From Lactobacillus sp. ESL0700 (GTDB taxonomy: Bacteria > Bacillota > Bacilli > Lactobacillales > Lactobacillaceae), in assembly GCF_029392095.1 (NCBI RefSeq), contig NZ_CP113930.1, positions 186,001 through 250,000 of the forward strand: 64,000 bases of DNA, given 5' to 3'. The position numbers and the translations under genes are program-made. Below are positions 45,767-53,997 of the stretch, one piece after another. Within the stretch, counting starts at the first letter, position 1, and each line of letters starts with the position of its first letter. Below the pieces are notes generated by a model. It searched no databases. It worked only from the letters and a program-made list of their open reading frames with translations, and had not been told where the DNA came from.

Positions 45767-46067
45767 AATTTGTGGAAAAAATCTGGTCATAAATTTTATG
45801 AACAGGAAATACACACAGCATGTGTAAAAAAATCATGACCGAAATAAAAATCTACTAATTAAGGTAAAATTGGCAATAAAAATAAAGTTATCAACAGAAA
45901 ATGTGGATAGTTATTCAAAATAAGTGCATTACTTTTTGCAAATTGTGCATAATTTAACCCAGATATTTATTATTTTAATTATTTTTTCAAAATAATTTTA
46001 TTTTTGTAAAAATAAGATTATAATGGTACTTATATTTACAAATTTATTAACAGAAAGGGAAAATATT
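45767..46067. other. AT-rich intergenic region before L-HicDH
   Basis: It is about 300 bases and very AT-rich. It holds the inverted repeat TACACA...TGTGTA near 45809-45825 and two DnaA-box-like 9-mers, TTATCAACA (45888-45896) and the complement of CTATCCACA (45902-45910). A -10-like TATAAT (46019-46024) without a good -35 probably drives the downstream gene. No coding frame is convincing. Confidence 0.5.
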
Positions 46068-46976
46068 ATGAGCAAAATAGGTATTATCGGTGATGGTCAT
46101 GTAGGTTGTACTGTTGCACACCAGCTGATTGTTTCTGGATTAGTAGACGATTTGGTATTGATTGATGAAAACGAAGGCAAAGTTAAGGCAGATGCACTTG
46201 ACTTTGAAGACGCAATGGCAAACTTGCACTATCATGCCAATATTACGGTTAATGACTATGCGGCCCTTGGGGATGCAGACATCATTATTAGTGCAATGGG
46301 CAATATTAAGTTGTCCGCAAAAGATCGCTTTGGCGAGTTACGTTATAATAAGCCGCGTATGGCTGCAGTTACTGATGGCATTAAGAAGAGCGGGTTCAAT
46401 GGGATTATTATTTGTATTTCCAACCCCGTTGACGTAATTACAGGTTTGTATCAAGAGTTGACGGGGTTGCCGAAGAATCATGTTTTTGGGACAGGAACTT
46501 TGCTTGATACCGCTCGGATGAAGCGCGCTGTTGGTAAAAAGACGGGCGTTGATCCACGTTCAGTTATTGGCTTTACACTTGGCGAACACGGTGACTCGCA
46601 ATTTACTGCTTGGTCAACGGTTAAAGTTTTGGAAAAGCCATTCATTGAAACTGCTAAGAAGAATTCTTGGAGTTTGGATGAGATGAACGAAGAAATCAAG
46701 CAAGGTGGCTACACGGTTTATGCAGGTAAGCAATACACTAACTTTGGTATTTCTGCCGCTGCTGTTCGCTTGGTTGAAGCTGTCTTGAGCGACTCACGTA
46801 CAGAAATGCCAGTATCCAATTATCAAGAAGAATACGGAACATACATGTCCTATCCTGCAGTAGTTGGTCGGGATGGTATCGTGCAAAAGGTTGAATTGAA
46901 TCTGACTGATGAGGAAAAGAAACAACTGAAGCAAACTGCCGACACTATTAAGGAAAAGGCAAAGAAAGAAATTTAG
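46068..46976 (+). CDS. hicDH: L-2-hydroxyisocaproate dehydrogenase
   Basis: 302 residues from ATG 46068, behind agaaaggga; an upstream in-frame ATG is less likely. The Rossmann start KIGIIGDGHVGCTVAH, AMGNIKL, ISNPVDVITGL, FGTGTLLDTARMKRAV and LGEHGDSQF (catalytic His) match the L-LDH/MDH family. AMGNIKL and the KVKADALDFEDAMANL stretch are distinctive of Lactobacillus L-HicDH. It reduces branched 2-oxo acids from leucine and related amino acids with NADH. Confidence 0.93.
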   Translation: MSKIGIIGDGHVGCTVAHQLIVSGLVDDLVLIDENEGKVKADALDFEDAMANLHYHANITVNDYAALGDADIIISAMGNIKLSAKDRFGELRYNKPRMAAVTDGIKKSGFNGIIICISNPVDVITGLYQELTGLPKNHVFGTGTLLDTARMKRAVGKKTGVDPRSVIGFTLGEHGDSQFTAWSTVKVLEKPFIETAKKNSWSLDEMNEEIKQGGYTVYAGKQYTNFGISAAAVRLVEAVLSDSRTEMPVSNYQEEYGTYMSYPAVVGRDGIVQKVELNLTDEEKKQLKQTADTIKEKAKKEI

Positions 46977-46988
46977 TGAGATAAGTAA

Positions 46989-47028
46989 TAAAAATCAGTG
47001 AGCTGATAAAAGTTCACTGATTTTTTTG
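46989..47028 (+). terminator. Terminator after L-HicDH
   Basis: AAAATCAGTGAGCT / AGTTCACTGATTTT hairpin with one mismatch and a T7 tract followed by GTG. Confidence 0.85.
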
Positions 47029-47144
47029 TGTAAAATTTTAAAGAATTATTGAGTATTTTGAAGCTCACATAAAATTGCATGCTGTTTTGGCTGCAACCAG
47101 ATTTATGCCTTATAATTTGGGGGTATTTTATGGTTTGGCAATTA

Positions 47145-47195
47145 TTAGTTGCGTAAATGTTAGTTGCTTTTTACCCTAATGATTAAAATAGTTGC
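47145..47195 (+). repeat. Three TTAGTTGC-like repeats upstream of the immunity-type cluster
   Basis: TTAGTTGC at 47145-47152 and 47160-47167, and TAGTTGC at 47189-47195, spaced 15 and about 29 bases. They may be regulator binding sites for the XRE gene cluster. Confidence 0.35.
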
Positions 47196-47252
47196 TTGCT
47201 TATTTAATCTGTTATGACAAACTAAATGAGTAACAATTTAGGAGGATAAAAG

Positions 47253-47606
47253 ATGATTAAATTTGCAGAACAATTAAAAACTTATCGTAAAAGTAATGCT
47301 CTGTCTCAGGATGAACTTGCAGCTAAATTACTTATTAGTAGACAAGCTGTTTCTAAATGGGAATCTGGTGATTCAACACCTGATTTAGATAATGTAGTTA
47401 AGTTAGCAGAAATTTTTAATGTTAGCCTTGATGATTTGGTATTAGGTATAAAGACAGATTCGAGAATAGATGAAACGCAGTTTGTCTTTAATCCACAAAA
47501 AAATAAATATGTTCGGCGCTATGGTACGATGAATTTTTGGGATTTCTTAAGTCATTTTTGGTGGTTACTTATCATATTCACAATTGTGCTACTTTTTAAG
47601 CTTTAG
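47253..47606 (+). CDS. XRE-family regulator with C-terminal membrane helix
   Basis: 117 residues. The N-terminal HTH_3 domain (LKTYRKSNALSQDELAAKLLISRQAVSKWESG) and a C-terminal hydrophobic helix ending IIFTIVLLFKL are visible. Such membrane-tethered XRE regulators often accompany bacteriocin-immunity ABC transporters. It starts 34 bases before the ABC operon and is presumably cotranscribed. RBS taggagga. Confidence 0.85.
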   Translation: MIKFAEQLKTYRKSNALSQDELAAKLLISRQAVSKWESGDSTPDLDNVVKLAEIFNVSLDDLVLGIKTDSRIDETQFVFNPQKNKYVRRYGTMNFWDFLSHFWWLLIIFTIVLLFKL

Positions 47607-47640
47607 TTATAAGATAAAAAATTAGTTTAGAAGGAAATAT

Positions 47641-48429
47641 ATGCTAATAGTTGATAAACTGAATGTCTTTATTGGACACGAAAAAATTGTTAATCAGGTT
47701 AGTTTTAATATTAAGACTGGAGAAGTTGTTGGTTTAATTGGTCCAAATGGAGCTGGCAAAACAACGATAATGAAAACTGTTCTGGGGCTAACAAAATTTA
47801 CCGGTGAAGTTAAAGTAAATAATAAAAAAGTTACTGAAACTAACCATTATGCATTGGCGAACGTAGGTGCACTGATAGAGCATCCAGCAATATATCCCTT
47901 TTTAACTGGTAGGCAGAACTTAGAGCTATACAGTCAGCAATCATCAAACATGGATTACTTGATTGCTGTGCTTGAAATGAATAATTATATTGATACAAAA
48001 GCTTCAGGATATTCTTTAGGAATGAAACAAAAATTGGGCATAGCAATTGCTTTTTTAAATACGCCACAATTAATTATTCTTGATGAACCAATGAATGGCC
48101 TTGATATTGAGTCGACAATTAAAGTTCGGCAACTTATATATCGTTATGCAAAAAACGGGACAGCGTTTTTAATTTCCAGTCATATTTTAAGTGAGCTACA
48201 AAAAGTGATGACTGAAAATAATTCTCTTGCAGAAGCTATCCTTGAAACTAAAAAGATTAATTTTGCTAGACAAGATAATTATTTGCTAGTAAAACCACAA
48301 AATCTGTATCAAATTCAAGATGAACTTTTAAAGCAAAATGTCCATTTACGAGAAATGTCACCAGTAACAGCTGATTTTGAACAAATTGTAGTTAATATTT
48401 TAGCTAACCAAAGGAATCAGCATGATTAG
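47641..48429 (+). CDS. ABC transporter ATP-binding protein (BcrA/LanF type)
   Basis: 262 residues. Walker A GPNGAGKTT, a degenerate signature YSLGMKQKLG and Walker B LIILDEPMNGLD match the BcrA/LanF group of ATPases, which lack the usual LSGGQ. It pairs with two permeases and overlaps the first by 8 bases. It probably removes a peptide antibiotic from the membrane, but it could be another exporter. Confidence 0.88.
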   Translation: MLIVDKLNVFIGHEKIVNQVSFNIKTGEVVGLIGPNGAGKTTIMKTVLGLTKFTGEVKVNNKKVTETNHYALANVGALIEHPAIYPFLTGRQNLELYSQQSSNMDYLIAVLEMNNYIDTKASGYSLGMKQKLGIAIAFLNTPQLIILDEPMNGLDIESTIKVRQLIYRYAKNGTAFLISSHILSELQKVMTENNSLAEAILETKKINFARQDNYLLVKPQNLYQIQDELLKQNVHLREMSPVTADFEQIVVNILANQRNQHD

Positions 48430-49177
48430 AAGTTTAAAAGAAGAAATTTATAAATTTATCCATCAAAAAAACTCACTGTATGGCCTAGTTGCTTTAGTAT
48501 TGCTGATGATTTATAGTGCGCTAACTTCTAAGACTAATGCTGATAGTTTAATATCAATTTTTGGCGCAATTGAATGGATACCAATTATTTTAATTGCAAT
48601 TGGTTCGGCGTTTTTTGCAATGGAATACAGCAATAATACGATTTTGCTGTTGCTATATAAAAATTCTGAAAGATCAAAAATTTATATTGCGAAATTTTTG
48701 ACTATTTTACTGTATGGCATAGTATTGACTGCTATTTCAATAGTTAGTGCTCTTCTATTAAGTATAGTTTTAAAGAGTAGACAATATAATTTGTTTACAG
48801 TGATTGCTGGAAAAACAATCTCAATTCAATTTGGCTTAAATATCTTAGGAATGATAATTTACTCGCTTTTTGCTGTGGCCATGTCCTTTATGTTAATTAT
48901 GTTGATAAGAGCTAATGCTGTAGTTATTTGTATTGGGCTAGCTTGGGGCTTTTTTGGTGCTAGTTTGTCAACAGCTTTAATGAAGACATTTCCAACAATT
49001 AGTAACATTCTAAAATGGAATCCGTTAAATATGGTTTTTATTTCTCAACAATTATCAAAGCCTTTTTATTGTAGAGTTTCTCAGTTAAGTAATTTGCAGT
49101 TGATCATGGGGATACTTTTTTATAGCTTGTTTTTTACAATTCTAGGTTACCTGTTATTTAGACAGAGAAGAGTGTAG
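48422..49177 (+). CDS. ABC transporter permease (LanE/BcrB type)
   Basis: 251 residues with about six helices. The family pattern AFFAMEYSNNTILLLLYK is followed by LKWNPLNMVFISQQL near the end. It is homologous to the next gene, which has the same WNPLNMV element. It overlaps the ATPase gene and precedes the second permease by 22 bases. Confidence 0.83.
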   Translation: MIRSLKEEIYKFIHQKNSLYGLVALVLLMIYSALTSKTNADSLISIFGAIEWIPIILIAIGSAFFAMEYSNNTILLLLYKNSERSKIYIAKFLTILLYGIVLTAISIVSALLLSIVLKSRQYNLFTVIAGKTISIQFGLNILGMIIYSLFAVAMSFMLIMLIRANAVVICIGLAWGFFGASLSTALMKTFPTISNILKWNPLNMVFISQQLSKPFYCRVSQLSNLQLIMGILFYSLFFTILGYLLFRQRRV

Positions 49178-49199
49178 TTTTTGTGAAATGAGATAAAAA

Positions 49200-49964
49200 A
49201 TGATTCTTAATATTAAACAAGAGTTTTATAAACAGCGACATAAAAGAATTATATGGTTTATACCTGTAATTCTTTTAATACTAATGATAATGGCTTCATG
49301 TACTTTAGGATATGGAGAGTCGAAGCGTTTGTTGATGACTTGTTATGATGCACCAGACTGGATAATGTTTATTTTAGTAATTATTGGGTCAACGATGTTT
49401 TCGATGGAATTTCAAAATAATGCAATTTTGACAATATTGTATAAAGCTTCTAAAAAGTTAGACGTTTACCTATCTAAATATATTGTTGTTATTACCTATG
49501 ATTGCTTTTTACATGCATTAGCAATTATTTTTACCATTGGTTTGAAGTCGATAACTCTGGGTACCACAATAACTTGGACTACTATTTATGAATATAATCA
49601 ACCAATTTGGCTAAATATGCTTAATACAATGTTAATAGATTTGTTAACGACGATGCTGATTATTAGCTTAGTATTTTTGCTGTCTTGCTTGATTACTAGT
49701 AATGCAATTGTGATTACAACTAGTTTTTTGGTTATCTTTTTAGGACAAGCAGTTTCAGCAAATTTATTAAATTTGGGTAAGTTCGTTAATGTGCTTAAAT
49801 GGAATCCATTAAATATGGTTAGCCTAACTAGGCAATACTATAACTTTGCAATGTATTATTCGACAACTCACCTTGAAAATGTACAAATTATATTAGGGAC
49901 GTTGGTATACTTACTAATATTTTTTATCCTTGGCTACATGATTTTTAGGAAAAGGAAGTTTTAG
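49200..49964 (+). CDS. ABC transporter permease, paralogue of preceding gene
   Basis: 254 residues with about six helices. STMFSMEFQNNAILTILYKASK and LKWNPLNMVSLTRQ show it is a diverged duplicate of 48422-49177. Together with it, the pair resembles LanE/LanG partners of a LanF-type ATPase. It has a short basic C-terminus. Confidence 0.83.
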   Translation: MILNIKQEFYKQRHKRIIWFIPVILLILMIMASCTLGYGESKRLLMTCYDAPDWIMFILVIIGSTMFSMEFQNNAILTILYKASKKLDVYLSKYIVVITYDCFLHALAIIFTIGLKSITLGTTITWTTIYEYNQPIWLNMLNTMLIDLLTTMLIISLVFLLSCLITSNAIVITTSFLVIFLGQAVSANLLNLGKFVNVLKWNPLNMVSLTRQYYNFAMYYSTTHLENVQIILGTLVYLLIFFILGYMIFRKRKF

Positions 49965-50066
49965 ATATTAGTACCTCTTTTTAATTGGATCTTATCATGA
50001 AAAAAGTAAACATAAATTTGAAAATGCTAATATAGGAATGTTGAGTTTCAGATGTTTTGGAGGAGA

Positions 50067-50900
50067 ATGGTGAAAAAATTTAAAGTAAGTAATGACAGTG
50101 TGTGGACACCAGTCTTGTTTTTTGCTGTGATGGAAGTAGCATTTGTAGTTATTGCATATGGTTTAATGCTTCTTCCTGGCCTTGGATTAAGTGCATTGTA
50201 TCATTTTAGAATTTTAAGTAGAGGGGCATTACTAACAGCAGCGAATAATTTGGAAGTACCGCTGATTATTATTAGATATATTCTTGCAATTTGGTTATTA
50301 CTGACTCTGAATAAAAAGTGGTTACAAGAACCGTTACATTTTAAAAATTGGCACTGGTCCTTGGGCACAATATTTGTTGCGTTAATAGCTCTTATTGTTT
50401 ATAGCTATGGTTTTACAACTACTAAGTTTAGTTTGAATATGAATCTCTGCTTTATCTTTGGCCCAGCAATTTTTGAAGAAATTTGGTTTCGGGGAATTAT
50501 TTTATCGGCGCTAGTAAGACGATTGTCTCAGAGAAAATTTGGTGTTTTTTTTGCATTGCTGATTTCTGCAATCATTTTTGGCTGTGGTCATATTATTGGT
50601 AATAATCAACCAACTTTGCTTGATTTAATTGTTCAAGTAGTGAATGCAACTGGTTTCGGATTTTTAGTTGGTGCTTTATATTTACGTAGTAAAAATTTGT
50701 TTTTACCAATGATGCTTCATTTTATTAATGACTTTGGCGTGTACTTTTTTTCTTTGGGATGGGAAGATTTATTACCACTTTCAGCTGTGGGATGTACAAT
50801 TTTAGAGCTAGTAGTTTGTGTTTGTGCCGCTATTTTATTAATTCATAATTTTAATAGCCAGGCTTGGCTTGAAGGAAATATGAGTAAGCTATATTTTTAA
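50067..50900 (+). CDS. CPBP-family intramembrane metalloprotease
   Basis: About 277 residues from ATG 50067 (GGAGGAGA just before; an in-frame ATG at 50052 is possible). Eight or so membrane helices carry the CPBP/Abi active-site motifs EEIWFRGIILSAL, FGCGHIIG and MLHFINDF. Some members confer bacteriocin self-immunity (SkkI/PlnI-like), others process prenylated proteins. Placement after the LanFEG-like genes favours a protective role, but no bacteriocin gene is seen. Confidence 0.85.
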   Translation: MVKKFKVSNDSVWTPVLFFAVMEVAFVVIAYGLMLLPGLGLSALYHFRILSRGALLTAANNLEVPLIIIRYILAIWLLLTLNKKWLQEPLHFKNWHWSLGTIFVALIALIVYSYGFTTTKFSLNMNLCFIFGPAIFEEIWFRGIILSALVRRLSQRKFGVFFALLISAIIFGCGHIIGNNQPTLLDLIVQVVNATGFGFLVGALYLRSKNLFLPMMLHFINDFGVYFFSLGWEDLLPLSAVGCTILELVVCVCAAILLIHNFNSQAWLEGNMSKLYF

Positions 50901-50968
50901 TCAGTCGAAATAATAAAATTTTTAACTAATATTCGGTTAATTAGTTTAGTTTTAAATAATAGTTTGCC

Positions 50969-51004
50969 AAAAAGGTGGTAGTAAGAAATTACCGCCTTTT
51001 TGTT
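50969..51004 (+). terminator. Terminator after CPBP gene
   Basis: AAAAAGGTGGTA / TACCGCCTTTTT hairpin (9-base loop) with a T tract. Confidence 0.85.
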
Positions 51005-51220
51005 TTGTTCTTGTTAATGATAAAACAGAAACATTAAATCATATTTTTGGCAAATAATTAACTATTCAAGCAGTAAAAACGAATATTCGCTTTAAAAAGT
51101 AACTTACTTTTAATAAATTACGAATTTTTATTAAGAAAAGATAGTTGTGCTGAAGCGTAATTTATCTTAAAATTAGGGAGGAAAACAAACAGTTAATACA
51201 AGATATAGTGGTGCGAACGT
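51005..51220 (+). promoter_or_regulatory. Promoter region of the Ugp-type operon
   Basis: TTGTGC (51145-51150), a 17-base spacer and TAAAAT (51168-51173) lie upstream. A strong GGGAGG follows at 51176-51181 but has no start codon within 15 bases; the actual ATG is 40 bases further on. No coding frame was seen in the rest of this AT-rich stretch. Confidence 0.4.
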
Positions 51221-52306
51221 ATGGATGATAACAAATTCGTTGAAGTAAAAAATCTCAGGAAAGTCTATGACAATGGGCATGAGGCCATTAAGGACGTTAG
51301 CTTTTCTGTTAAAAAGGGGGATCTGGTTTGTCTTTTAGGGCCATCTGGCTGTGGTAAAACAACTATTTTGAATATATTAGCAGGCTTACTTAGTCCAACT
51401 GCTGGTGATATTTTATTTGGTGGCAAATCAGTAGTGAAGATTGCGCCTAAAGACCGGCACATTGGCTATGTTTTTCAAAACTATGCTTTATATCCGCACA
51501 TGACGGTTCTGCAAAATGTCATGTTTCCGTTAGTAGTTGGCAAACAAAAGAAGTCGAAGACGGAAGCAGAGCAAATTGCGCGCAAGTACATGGAACTGAC
51601 ACAGATTACAGATTTAGCCGAAGAAAAGCCGGGCAACTTATCAGGTGGTCAGCAACAGCGGGTGGCAATTGCCCGGGCATTAGTTCAGGAGCCGCAGATT
51701 TTATTAATGGATGAGCCGCTATCTAACCTTGATGCTCGTTTGCGCTTGAAAATCCGCGAAGAAATTCGCTCATTGGTTAAGTCAGTAGGGATTACAACGC
51801 TATTTGTCACTCACGATCAAGAAGAAGCTTTATCAATCGGCGACAAAATTATCCTCTTCAATGATGGTGTTATTCAGCAGGATGATCTGGGACAGAACTT
51901 TTATTTGGAACCAAATAATTACTTTGTTGCTAACTTTGTCGGTAATCCCGTGATTGATAATTTCAAGGTTACTAAGACTGCTGATGAATTGCAGGGTAGT
52001 GATTTTACAATTAAATTGGCGGAGCTGGAGCAATCACGATTTAAGCGCAATTTACCAGATGGTGAATATACATTGTCGGTGCGGCCAGAAAATATTGTTC
52101 CGCAAGAAGATGGTGTCTTGACAACACAGATTGATGATGTCGAGTTAATCGGTCGTGAACGAATTTTGAAGTTTACCCATGATGATGTTCAGGCACGATC
52201 ATTGGTGAATTTGGAATCGACATTAAGACGCGGTGACCAAATTAAATTGGCGTTGCGACTTGACCGCATCTTTCTCTTTACTCCTGAAGGAGAGCGCGTT
52301 TACTAA
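51221..52306 (+). CDS. Sugar/glycerophosphate ABC importer ATPase (UgpC/MsmX type)
   Basis: 361 residues. Walker A GPSGCGKTT, Q loop FQNYALYPHMTV, signature LSGGQQQR, Walker B LLMDEPLSNLDARLRLK and switch His in VTHDQEEALS, with a C-terminal OB/TOBE domain. It energises a MalK-family importer with the two permeases downstream. The ribosome-binding site is weak: GGTG 8 bases before ATG. It overlaps the first permease by one base. Confidence 0.9.
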   Translation: MDDNKFVEVKNLRKVYDNGHEAIKDVSFSVKKGDLVCLLGPSGCGKTTILNILAGLLSPTAGDILFGGKSVVKIAPKDRHIGYVFQNYALYPHMTVLQNVMFPLVVGKQKKSKTEAEQIARKYMELTQITDLAEEKPGNLSGGQQQRVAIARALVQEPQILLMDEPLSNLDARLRLKIREEIRSLVKSVGITTLFVTHDQEEALSIGDKIILFNDGVIQQDDLGQNFYLEPNNYFVANFVGNPVIDNFKVTKTADELQGSDFTIKLAELEQSRFKRNLPDGEYTLSVRPENIVPQEDGVLTTQIDDVELIGRERILKFTHDDVQARSLVNLESTLRRGDQIKLALRLDRIFLFTPEGERVY

Positions 52307-53172
52307 TGAAGACAAATCAAAAAAAGGCGTGGTTGTTTTTAGCGCCGACAATTATTTTTGTTACGTTGTTCAGTATTTATCCTATTTTGCGTGCCTTTGG
52401 CATGAGCTTGCAAAAGGGGTCATTAATTGACTTAACATGGGCTGGCTTTAGCAATTATCAGTATATCTTTCATGATCCTGAATTTTGGCTGGCTATTAAA
52501 AATACCATCTTGTATGCCGTTATCTCAGTGCCAGTCGGTTTAGCGATTTCGATTATGCTAGCGTGGATTATTTTTAGCAAAGTTAAGCACAAGACCTTCT
52601 TTGAAACGACGTTCTTTATGCCGTATGTAACCTCAACAATCGCGATTGGGATTGTCTTTCGCTATATTTTTAACGGAGACTATGGAATGTTGAACTTTAT
52701 CCTGCGCTGCTTGCACCTGCCAGCACCAGATTGGATTGATGATCCGGCAATGTCTTTAATTACAATTATTATCTTTGGCATTTGGTCAGGCCTGGCCTTT
52801 AACATCGTTATTTTGATGGGAGCACTGCGCAACATTGACCCTAACTTTTATACGATAGCCGATATGTATGGTGCCAGCGGCAAAGACAAGTTTTGGCGGA
52901 TTACGATGCCCGAATTAGTGCCAACCATTGCCTTTTTGTTAACAATGAACATTATTGGTGCCTTTAAAATTTATACTTCGGTTTATGCCTTGTTCAATGG
53001 GCAAGCCGGGGTCGGTAATTCCGGCACAACCGCGGTTTTCTATATTTATAATAAATTCCAGATTGTTGGTACGCCGGGTGTAGCGATGGCGGCAACAGTT
53101 GTCTTATTTTTAATTATTTTGTTTGCGACATTCTTGCAGCGCAAAATGATGAAGAAGATAGGAGAAAATTAG
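52306..53172 (+). CDS. ABC importer permease (UgpA/MalF type)
   Basis: 288 residues with six helices. The cytosolic EAA loop reads YGASGKDKFWRITMPELVPTIAF. With the next gene it forms the membrane channel. It is immediately downstream of the ATPase. RBS gaaggaga within the ATPase gene end. Confidence 0.92.
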   Translation: MKTNQKKAWLFLAPTIIFVTLFSIYPILRAFGMSLQKGSLIDLTWAGFSNYQYIFHDPEFWLAIKNTILYAVISVPVGLAISIMLAWIIFSKVKHKTFFETTFFMPYVTSTIAIGIVFRYIFNGDYGMLNFILRCLHLPAPDWIDDPAMSLITIIIFGIWSGLAFNIVILMGALRNIDPNFYTIADMYGASGKDKFWRITMPELVPTIAFLLTMNIIGAFKIYTSVYALFNGQAGVGNSGTTAVFYIYNKFQIVGTPGVAMAATVVLFLIILFATFLQRKMMKKIGEN

Positions 53173-53997
53173 ATGAAAAAACTGCGTTTAGGTGTGTTAT
53201 TCAGTTATATTATTTTATTTATCTTCGCAATTATTACGGTTTTCCCGTTCATTTATATGCTGCTGGGTGGGCTGATGAGCTTTCAAGAGACGACGTCAAT
53301 CCCGCCGACGCTCATTCCGCATCATTTTGAATGGAGCAATTATGCAAAAGTCTTCGCTCGGGCTCCTTTTGCTCGGTACTTTTTCAATACAGTGCTGACT
53401 GCTAGTATTACAACGATTGTTAGCTTATTTAATTCACTACTTGGTGCCTTTGCGATGGTTAACCTGCACTTTAAGGGCAAGGGCATTGTGCAGATGGTGC
53501 TGCTCTCGTTATTAATGGTACCGGGAGAAGCGATTATTTTTACCAATTACAACACAATTGCCCACATGGGTCTGCTCAATACTTATATTGGGTTGGTGTT
53601 GCCGTTTTTAACGTCAATTTTTTATATGTATTACCTGCAAAGTTACTTTGGCTCGATTTCGGAGACAATTTATAAGGCAGCCATGATTGATGGGGCCAGT
53701 GATTGGGAGTACATTTGGAAAATCTTGGTTCCAATGTCCAAAGGTGGTCTATTTACTGTTGGCCTGCTTAGTTTTATTTCAGGATGGAACTCGTTTCTAT
53801 GGCCACTCTTAGTAACTAACGAAGATACAATGCGACTGTTGAACAATGGTTTATCGACTTTTGCATCAGATGCCGGGAGCGAAACGCAACTGCAGCTAGC
53901 TGCAGCAACGCTGACGGTTTTACCAATTTTGATTTTGTACTTTATTTTTAGAAAACAGATTATCCAAGGAGTGGTACGTAATGACCTTAAAGGATAA
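53173..53997 (+). CDS. ABC importer permease (UgpE/MalG type)
   Basis: 274 residues with six helices. The EAA loop reads YKAAMIDGASDWEYIWKILVPMSKGGLF. It starts directly after the stop of the first permease and overlaps the beta-CASP gene by 17 bases. The substrate is likely a glycerol-3-phosphate derivative, sugar or glycoside. Confidence 0.92.
   Translation: MKKLRLGVLFSYIILFIFAIITVFPFIYMLLGGLMSFQETTSIPPTLIPHHFEWSNYAKVFARAPFARYFFNTVLTASITTIVSLFNSLLGAFAMVNLHFKGKGIVQMVLLSLLMVPGEAIIFTNYNTIAHMGLLNTYIGLVLPFLTSIFYMYYLQSYFGSISETIYKAAMIDGASDWEYIWKILVPMSKGGLFTVGLLSFISGWNSFLWPLLVTNEDTMRLLNNGLSTFASDAGSETQLQLAAATLTVLPILILYFIFRKQIIQGVVRNDLKG

Noticed and set aside
47136..47152. Possible second sigma-54 promoter TGGCAA...TTGC
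   Set aside because: The GG and GC dinucleotides are 14 bases apart and not the required 12, so it would not fit sigma-54.
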